Assembly: GCA_038211505.1 (NCBI GenBank)
Contig: JBBQVO010000161.1
Location: forward strand, 1-7,970
Direction: 5' to 3'
Origin: JBBQVO01 sp038211505
GTDB lineage: Bacteria; Chloroflexota; Dehalococcoidia; DSTF01; JACRBR01
Length of the DNA stretch: 7,970 bases
This document shows, piece after piece, positions 1-4,587 of the stretch. A program made the position numbers and the translations under genes. Position 1 is the stretch's first letter, and every line of letters begins with the position of its first letter. The notes under the pieces were generated by a model, which was not told the origin of the DNA, searched no databases, and saw only the letters and a program-made list of their open reading frames with translations.

Positions 1-142
1 CCGTGCTCCCGTCGGCTCGCACGAGTAGCCGCGCGCCGACCTTTTGCGGCGTCGAACCGTGAGCGTCCACGAGCGTGGCGATCGCGAAGCGCTCGCCGTT
101 CTCGACGAGGCGTGCCAACTCCGTCGTAACTTCGAGTTGCAT
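1..142 (-). CDS. XdhC/CoxI-family molybdenum hydroxylase maturation factor, N-terminal fragment
   Basis: The reading frame is open from an ATG at 142-140 on the minus strand to the window edge, giving 47 codons. Residues 22-41 contain the pattern ATLVDAHGSTP then GARLLV and an acidic-Gly turn (ADG), which is the N-terminal signature of XdhC/CoxI proteins (A-x-V-x3-GS[ST]P-x3-GA-x-[ML]-[LV]). Position 33 is Gln where Arg is common. XdhC-type proteins bind molybdenum cofactor and help insert its sulfurated form into xanthine dehydrogenase-family enzymes, in the cytoplasm. An AGGA lies 7 nt upstream of the ATG. The gene diverges from the M-S-L operon, which fits a maturation role for that enzyme. 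The C-terminal Rossmann domain would be outside the window, so completeness cannot be judged. Family assignment is fairly sure; the exact subfamily is not. Confidence 0.8.
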   Translation of the reverse strand, partial: MQLEVTTELARLVENGERFAIATLVDAHGSTPQKVGARLLVRADGST

Positions 143-159
143 GCTTCCATCCTACCCGT

Positions 160-179
160 TCAGCTTGAATCTAAGCTGA
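160..179. promoter_or_regulatory. Palindromic operator candidate in the divergent promoter region
   Basis: TCAGCTT (160-166) and AAGCTGA (173-179) are perfect 7-bp inverted arms separated by 6 bp. Arm spacing of about one helical turn (13 bp between equivalent positions) and placement between divergent genes suit a dimeric transcription factor that could control both directions. No regulator gene is in the window, so the factor is unknown. A stem in the 5' leader is an alternative. Confidence 0.4.
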
Positions 180-224
180 GCGTCCGCTATGCCTTTGTCA
201 GCATAACGCGACACACCGATTCAC

Positions 225-230
225 AGGAGG
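225..230 (+). promoter_or_regulatory. Shine-Dalgarno site fixing the TTG start of the FAD subunit
   Basis: A full AGGAGG sits 4 nt before the TTG at 235. No ATG or GTG in the frame nearby gives the conserved N-terminus (MQAIEYIAPASLAEA). The spacing is short, but katE in this window shows the same pattern: GGAGG with 4 nt to a GTG. Confidence 0.7.
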
Positions 231-234
231 TCTC

Positions 235-1110
235 TTGCAGGCCATCGAATACATCGCCCCGGCCTCGCTCGCCGAGGCCATCAAGGTTCTCGCACATCAC
301 GGCGGCGCCGCGCGCGCCCTCGCCGGTGGCACCGACGTGATCATCCAGGCGCGCGAAGGACGACGAAACGTCAGCGTTATGGTCGATGTGAAGCACATCG
401 CCGAAACGACAGAGCTTTCGCTTTCCCCGGACGGATCCCTCCGCGTCGGCGCCGCCACATCATGCGCACGGATCTACGACAACGCCGAGGTCGCGCGTCT
501 CTTTCCGGCGCTCATCGAATCGGTGTCGCTCATCGGAGGCATTCAGATCCAGTCGCGTGCCAGTCTCGGCGGCAACCTCTGCAACAGCTCGCCGGCAGCT
601 GACTCGATCCCGACGCTGATCGCGCTTGCCGCGACGTGCGAGATCGCCGGCCCGGGCGGCAAGCGATCGGTTGCGGTGGAGGACTTCTGCACGGCGCCCG
701 GACAAAACGTGTTGCAGCCGGGCGAACTGCTGGTCGCGCTCACCTTCCCGGCGCCGAAGCCCCACAGCGGCGCCGCATTCGAGCGTTTCATCCCGCGGAA
801 CGAGATGGATATCGCCGTCGTGAACGCCGCCGCCAGCGTGACACTCGCCGCCGACGGATCGACGTTCGAGTCGGGGCGCATCGCGATGGGCGCCGTCGCG
901 CCCACCCCGCTGTTCGTCAAGGCCGCGGGTGACGCGCTCGCCGGTAGGCCGGTCTCAGCGGCCACGATCGATGCCGCTGCGGCGGCCGCATCTGCCGCGG
1001 CGAAACCGATCACCGACATGCGCGGCTCGGCGCCGCAGCGGACGCACCTGGCCGGCGTGCTGACGAAGCGCGTCATCAACAAAGCGGTAGAACGAGCAAG
1101 AGGAGCCTGA
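235..1110 (+). CDS. Molybdenum hydroxylase FAD-binding (medium, CoxM-like) subunit
   Basis: The 291-residue protein is the usual length for the CoxM/XdhB family (about 280-300). It binds FAD and passes electrons from the iron-sulfur subunit to the final acceptor. The FAD-binding loops are visible: ALAGGTDV at residues 28-35 and SLGGNLCNSSPAAD at 110-123. A further family pattern, NEMDIAVV, lies at 189-196. The C-terminal CO_deh_flav_C-type domain ends with the typical DMRGSAPQRTHLAGVL (261-276). Residues 243-257 are an Ala-rich helix within it. The start is TTG with AGGAGG upstream. It is the first gene of a four-gene operon: the S subunit starts 4 bp after the stop, with AGGAG at 1101-1105 at the end of this gene. 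The gene order M-S-L is that of coxMSL. Substrate cannot be told from this subunit. Confidence 0.93.
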   Translation: MQAIEYIAPASLAEAIKVLAHHGGAARALAGGTDVIIQAREGRRNVSVMVDVKHIAETTELSLSPDGSLRVGAATSCARIYDNAEVARLFPALIESVSLIGGIQIQSRASLGGNLCNSSPAADSIPTLIALAATCEIAGPGGKRSVAVEDFCTAPGQNVLQPGELLVALTFPAPKPHSGAAFERFIPRNEMDIAVVNAAASVTLAADGSTFESGRIAMGAVAPTPLFVKAAGDALAGRPVSAATIDAAAAAASAAAKPITDMRGSAPQRTHLAGVLTKRVINKAVERARGA

Positions 1111-1114
1111 GACG

Positions 1115-1606
1115 ATGAGTGGACGTACGTACGTCAGCGCGAAGATCAACGGCGAGCAGATGGACTTCCTCTGCGAGCCCCGCCAGAGTCTGTTAGAAGT
1201 TCTGCGCGACGAGTTGGGGATGACCGGATCCAAGGAAGGCTGCAACAACGGCAACTGCGGCGCCTGCAACGTGATCATGAACGGCGTCCTCGTCAACGCC
1301 TGCTGTGTCCTCGGCGTCGAGGCGCAGGGCGGCACGATCGTCACGATCGAAGGCGTCGCATCAGGCGAGGACTTGCATCCACTGCAGCGAACTTTCCTCG
1401 ATGACGCGGCCTTGCAGTGCGGCATCTGCACGCCGGGGTTCATCGTCGCGGCCAAGGCACTGCTCGACAAAGAACCCGATGCCGACGAAGCGCGGATCAG
1501 GCACTGGCTTGCGGGCAACCTCTGCCGTTGCACTGGCTACGACAAGATTGTGCACGCCGTGCTCGATGCGGCCGACGTGATGCGCAAGACGCCAGCGAAG
1601 GTCTAG
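1115..1606 (+). CDS. Molybdenum hydroxylase [2Fe-2S] iron-sulfur (small, CoxS-like) subunit
   Basis: The 163-residue protein has the standard two-domain layout of CoxS/XdhC-type ferredoxin subunits. The N-terminal plant-type ferredoxin domain provides Cys43, Cys48, Cys51 and Cys63 (GCNNGNCGAC, then NACC). The C-terminal helical domain provides Cys102, Cys105 (QCGICTPG), Cys137 and Cys139 (LCRCTGY). All eight ligands for two [2Fe-2S] clusters are present, so the electron wire from the Mo centre to FAD is intact. Start ATG has AGGAG 9 nt upstream. It lies 4 bp after the M subunit and 32 bp before the L subunit. The stop codon TAG is created at the boundary of an exact 11-bp tandem duplication (1594-1615). 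With one copy only, the frame would continue through 8 residues into the L subunit. The last residues (KTPAKV) are therefore linker-like. Confidence 0.95.
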   Translation: MSGRTYVSAKINGEQMDFLCEPRQSLLEVLRDELGMTGSKEGCNNGNCGACNVIMNGVLVNACCVLGVEAQGGTIVTIEGVASGEDLHPLQRTFLDDAALQCGICTPGFIVAAKALLDKEPDADEARIRHWLAGNLCRCTGYDKIVHAVLDAADVMRKTPAKV

Positions 1607-1615
1607 CGAAGGTCT
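1594..1615 (+). repeat. 11-bp perfect tandem duplication at the S/L subunit junction
   Basis: The unit AGCGAAGGTCT occurs at 1594-1604 and again, directly adjacent, at 1605-1615. The unit length is not a multiple of three. The S stop codon TAG (1604-1606) spans the junction of the two copies. Collapsing to one copy reads Val-Tyr-Gly-Pro-Lys-Glu-Arg-Ser-Ala-Met straight into the L subunit in frame. The duplication is directly visible; its age and effect are inference. Confidence 0.9.
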
Positions 1616-1623
1616 ACGGACCG

Positions 1624-1629
1624 AAGGAG
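1624..1629 (+). promoter_or_regulatory. Shine-Dalgarno site for the L subunit
   Basis: AAGGAG lies 9 nt before the ATG at 1639. It supports independent initiation of L at 1639 even though the same frame is open far upstream inside the S gene. It is the main argument that S and L are made as separate polypeptides. Confidence 0.75.
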
Positions 1630-1638
1630 CGATCAGCG

Positions 1639-3879
1639 ATGGTCATCGAGAACAAGCCCAAATACAAAGTCATCGGCACGCGGCCCGTCCGCCCGGACGG
1701 CATCGACAAGGTGACGGGGCGCGCCCAGTACGGCGCCGACATCCACATGCAAGGCGCCCTGCAGGGCCGAATGAAGCGCAGCCCGCACGCTCACGCCATC
1801 ATCAAGAACATCGACGTATCCAAGGCCCTCGCGCTCGACGGCGTGAAAGCCGTCGTCACGGCGCAGGATCTCGCCGGCCCCGGCGGCGACGTCTCGACGT
1901 TGCCGGATGCGGCGCAGAACATTCTCGCCAGCCGTAAGGTGCTCTACCGCGGCCAGGCGGTCGCTGCCGTCGCCGCGATCAACGATCACATCGCGCAAGA
2001 AGCAGTCAAGCTCATCGAAGTCGAGTACGAAGTGCTGCCGCACGTCCTAGACGTCCGCGAGTCGATGCGACCCGACGCGCCGATCCTGAACGAGACGATG
2101 CGCACGCGCGGCCCGAACCCCGGCGACGGCGCGACCAACATCGTCGCGCATACCGTGGCGGCTTTCGGCGATATCGAGAGGGGCTTCGCCGAGTGCGATG
2201 TCATCGTCGAGAACGAGTTCTCAACGAAGATGGTCCACCAGGGCTACATCGAGCCGCAGGCGGCGACGGCGTCGTGGGCCCCCGACGGTCAGCTCTCCAT
2301 CTGGACGACGACACAGGGATCGTTCCCGGCCCGCGAAGCATGCGCCCAGCTCCTCAACCACCCGATCTCCAAGATCAAGGTGACCCCAACCGAGATTGGC
2401 GGCGGCTTCGGCGGCAAGATCAGCGTCTACCTCGAGCCCGTCGCCGCGTTGCTCTCTCGCAAAACGGGCAAGCCCGTGGCCATCCGCATGGATCGCATCG
2501 ATGTCTTCGAGGGCACCGGCCCGACGCCCGGCACGTCGATCAAGGTGAAGCTCGGCGCCACCAAAGACGGCAAATTCCGCGCCGCCTACGCTGATATGGC
2601 GTACGAGAACGGCGCCTTCGCCGGTTCCGCCGCGATGTACGCGACGATGGTCATCACCGCCGGCTACGAGATCGAGCACGTGAAGCTCGACGGCTTCGAC
2701 GTCGTCGTCAATAAGCCCCGGACGCAGGACTATCGCGCCCCCAGCGCACCCGCCGCCGCCTTCGCATTCGAGCAGCTCGTCGATGAGCTCGCCGAGAAAC
2801 TCAAGCTCGACCCGCTGAAGTTGCGACTGATGAACGCGTCGAAGGAGGGCTCTCGCGGTCCGATGGGCATGCCCTTCAAGCGCGTCGGCCACGAGGAGTG
2901 CCTCGAGGCCGCGCTCAACTCGCCGCACTACAACCCGCCGCTCGAAGGCCCGAACCGCGGCCGCGGCGTCGCATCAGGCTTCTGGTTCAACGTCGGTCTG
3001 CGCTCCAGCGTCAACGTCAGCGTGCAGCCGGACGGCACTGTGAACCTCAACGAAGGCAACACCGATATCGGTGGCACGCGCGCATCGCTGGCGATGCAAC
3101 TCGCCGAGACGATCGGCGTCGCGTTCGAGGACATCAAGCCCGGCGTCGTCGACACGGACTCGGTCGGCGTCAACGACGTCACCGCCGGCAGCCGCGTCAC
3201 GTTCGCCTCCGGCATGGCCGTGCACGAGGCCGGTAAGAACTTGATCAAGGAATTGACCACGCGGCTCGCACCGACCTGGCAGGTGCCGGTCGAAGAGATC
3301 GAATTCGAGGACGGCACATTCAAGACGAAGGACGGCGCCAAGTCCGGCACCTTCAAGGAGATCGCCACGCAGGTCGTCGGTCGCGGCGTCGGCCTGACGG
3401 TGAGCGGTTCGGTGAACGCCGGCTTCCTCGCCGGCGGCGGCTTCGCGCACGCAATCGTTGATGTCGAAGTCGATCCGGAGACCGGAAAGGTGACGATCCT
3501 CCGCTATACCGCCATCCAGGACGCCGGCACGGCCGTGCACCCGGCCTACGTCGAAGGTCAGATGCAGGGCGGCGCGGTGCAGGGCATCGGCTGGGCGATC
3601 AATGAGGAGTACTACTACGACGAGAGCGGACGCATGGCGAACTCGAGCTTCCTCGATTACCGCCTGCCGACGTCGCTCGACGTGCCGATGATCGACACGA
3701 TCATCGTCGAGGTTCCCAATCCGTTGCATCCGTTCGGCGTCCGCGGCGTCGGCGAGCCTGGCATCGTGCCGCCGCTCGCGGCGATCGCCAACGCCGTCTG
3801 TCATGCGACGGGCGTGCGGCAGACGCAGCTGCCGATGTCGCCGCGCCGCATCCTCGAGACGACGCTCGGGATCGGGTGA
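1639..3879 (+). CDS. Molybdopterin-binding catalytic (large, CoxL/XdhA-like) subunit of a molybdenum hydroxylase
   Basis: The 746-residue protein is near the usual 750-800 of the family. The N-terminal aldehyde oxidase/xanthine dehydrogenase a/b hammerhead domain spans about residues 15-140 (DGIDKVTGRAQYGADI at 20-35, YRGQAVAAVAA at 103-113). The Mo-pterin domain follows: HQGYIEPQAA at 200-209, GGGFGGK at 254-260, YRAPSAP at 365-371, a TDIGGTRASLAMQ segment at 475-487, DAGTAVHP with GQMQGGAVQGIG at 628-651, and GVGEPG with Glu706, the expected catalytic base. It should hydroxylate a substrate with water and pass electrons to S. The AYRCSFR loop of form I CO dehydrogenase is absent, so a purine, aldehyde, aromatic-CoA or other heterocycle substrate is more likely than CO. 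It lies between S and the carrier gene, 1 nt from the latter. Start chosen at ATG 1639 because of AAGGAG. The same frame is open back to 1417, but that part overlaps S out of frame. Confidence 0.95.
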   Translation: MVIENKPKYKVIGTRPVRPDGIDKVTGRAQYGADIHMQGALQGRMKRSPHAHAIIKNIDVSKALALDGVKAVVTAQDLAGPGGDVSTLPDAAQNILASRKVLYRGQAVAAVAAINDHIAQEAVKLIEVEYEVLPHVLDVRESMRPDAPILNETMRTRGPNPGDGATNIVAHTVAAFGDIERGFAECDVIVENEFSTKMVHQGYIEPQAATASWAPDGQLSIWTTTQGSFPAREACAQLLNHPISKIKVTPTEIGGGFGGKISVYLEPVAALLSRKTGKPVAIRMDRIDVFEGTGPTPGTSIKVKLGATKDGKFRAAYADMAYENGAFAGSAAMYATMVITAGYEIEHVKLDGFDVVVNKPRTQDYRAPSAPAAAFAFEQLVDELAEKLKLDPLKLRLMNASKEGSRGPMGMPFKRVGHEECLEAALNSPHYNPPLEGPNRGRGVASGFWFNVGLRSSVNVSVQPDGTVNLNEGNTDIGGTRASLAMQLAETIGVAFEDIKPGVVDTDSVGVNDVTAGSRVTFASGMAVHEAGKNLIKELTTRLAPTWQVPVEEIEFEDGTFKTKDGAKSGTFKEIATQVVGRGVGLTVSGSVNAGFLAGGGFAHAIVDVEVDPETGKVTILRYTAIQDAGTAVHPAYVEGQMQGGAVQGIGWAINEEYYYDESGRMANSSFLDYRLPTSLDVPMIDTIIVEVPNPLHPFGVRGVGEPGIVPPLAAIANAVCHATGVRQTQLPMSPRRILETTLGIG

Positions 3880-3880
3880 T

Positions 3881-4141
3881 ATGCCGCGAGTCATGCTTCC
3901 CGCATTGCTGCGGCCGCTCGCCGGTGGCGCGTCGTCGGTCGAAACGACGGGCGCGACGCTGCGAGACGTGATCGAGGATCTCGAACGCCAACATCCGGCC
4001 TTGCGCGGCCGCATCATCGACGCTGGCGTCATCCGCCCCGACGTCATGGTCGCCGTGGACGCCGACGAAGTGCGTGATCTCGATGCGCCCGTGCCTTCGG
4101 CCGGCGAGGTGCACATCCTACCCGCCATCGCCGGAGGCTGA
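3881..4141 (+). CDS. MoaD/ThiS/CysO-like beta-grasp sulfur carrier protein
   Basis: This 86-residue protein has a ubiquitin-like carrier size and ends in PAIAGG. The exposed Gly85-Gly86 C-terminus is adenylated and thiocarboxylated in this family. The N-terminus (LPALLRPLAGG at residues 6-16), the TLRDVIEDLE helix (26-35) and the ILPAIAGG end resemble actinobacterial CysO as I recall it, more than the PPVAGG end of MoaD. MoaD serves molybdopterin synthesis and CysO serves cysteine synthesis. The position, 1 nt after the L stop (TGATATG, probably translationally coupled), favours a role in molybdenum cofactor supply for the adjacent enzyme. No MoaE, CysM or Mec-like partner is visible, so the choice is open. 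No strong SD is seen, which fits coupling. An in-frame upstream extension would lie inside L and is rejected. Confidence 0.85.
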   Translation: MPRVMLPALLRPLAGGASSVETTGATLRDVIEDLERQHPALRGRIIDAGVIRPDVMVAVDADEVRDLDAPVPSAGEVHILPAIAGG

Positions 4142-4191
4142 TGGACGGAACGGTAGACGAATCGCTGGTAGAGCCTGCCGACGCTCCATAA
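4141..4191 (+). CDS. Possible 16-codon mini-ORF overlapping the carrier-gene stop
   Basis: The carrier stop TGA (4139-4141) overlaps an ATG (4141-4143) in the TGATG form typical of coupled genes, with GGAGG at 4133-4137. The frame MDGTVDESLVEPADAP ends at TAA 4189-4191. It may be the surviving start of a decayed downstream gene or chance. No family is recognised. Confidence 0.15.
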   Translation: MDGTVDESLVEPADAP

Positions 4192-4547
4192 GAACGGCTT
4201 GGCGAGTTACCCGCGCGTCGGCGTCCTCCGCTACCCCGCGGACGTCGCACCACCGGCCTCGCGCCCGGCATCAGAGGCTCGTCGTCCGCAAGGACTCCAT
4301 CCCGAACCCCCTGTTCACGTGCGGTTCAGGATCGCGACCTCGCGCACGGAATCCGCGACGAATCGTGGCGCGACTCGGCGAGATACAACCGTTACACACA
4401 TCCCCGACGTTGCAACGCCGCGCGATTCGATTCTCCGTACGATGCCGTCGGAGACGCGACGAAGTCATGCAGTCGCGAGTTCGTCGCCGGTCGAGCAGCC
4501 AGGCGTAACCGCCGCGGACGCTCGACCGTCGCCACAGCAACCCCTTG
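4192..4547. other. Intergenic stretch without convincing gene
   Basis: Open frames here on both strands translate to Arg/Pro/Ser-rich sequence with no motif, good start or continuity, as expected from GC-rich non-coding DNA. No tRNA, rRNA, CRISPR or insertion-sequence end was seen. A short GAACC...GGTTC inverted repeat near 4305-4325 was noted but is weak. The promoter of katE should lie in or near this stretch, but no good -35/-10 pair with a 16-18 bp gap was found by eye. Confidence 0.5.
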
Positions 4548-4569
4548 CCCACGCACCGTGGGTTTTTTT
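4548..4569 (+). terminator. Intrinsic terminator immediately upstream of katE
   Basis: CCCACG (4548-4553) pairs perfectly with CGTGGG (4557-4562) around a CAC loop. Seven T residues follow (4563-4569). This is a textbook rho-independent terminator on the + strand. It would end transcripts from the Mo-hydroxylase operon. It ends only 9 bp before the katE ribosome binding site, so it could instead lie within the katE leader and act as an attenuator. Confidence 0.8.
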
Positions 4570-4578
4570 CATCACACC

Positions 4579-4583
4579 GGAGG
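4579..4583 (+). promoter_or_regulatory. Shine-Dalgarno site fixing the GTG start of katE
   Basis: GGAGG is 4 nt before GTG 4588. A frame start at GTG 4558 would lie inside the terminator stem and has no SD. A later GTG at 4627 also lacks a good SD. The site therefore favours 4588. Confidence 0.65.
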
Positions 4584-4587
4584 TCGC

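Larger units (their letters stand above)
143..234. promoter_or_regulatory. Divergent intergenic control region between XdhC-like gene and Mo-hydroxylase operon
   Basis: These 92 bp separate the two divergent genes and must hold both 5' ends. The region is visibly more AT-rich than its flanks. A weak + strand promoter candidate is TTGAAT (165-170) with a 17-bp gap to TATGCC (188-193). The -35 hexamer is fair but the -10 is poor, so this is only a suggestion. It overlaps the palindrome at 160-179. No convincing minus-strand promoter could be picked by eye. Confidence 0.4.

Noticed and set aside
1417..1638. In-frame upstream extension of the L subunit (820-residue reading)
   Set aside because: The extension overlaps the S gene out of frame, has Arg-rich shadow composition and lacks homology to the family. 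The AAGGAG-ATG at 1639 and the conserved start of the domain fix the real beginning.
2974..4128. 384-residue minus-strand open frame opposite the L subunit and carrier
   Set aside because: It is a mirror of strongly coding GC-rich sequence; the + strand has full family motifs across the same interval.
4305..4335. CACGTGCGGTTC resembling the 3' half of group II intron domain V
   Set aside because: The matching GAGC-type 5' half and the 34-nt hairpin are missing, and no reverse transcriptase or intron boundary is visible. Probably chance.
4438..4443. TACGAT with upstream TTGCAA (4410-4415) as a katE promoter
   Set aside because: The gap is 22 bp, too long for a sigma70-type promoter.
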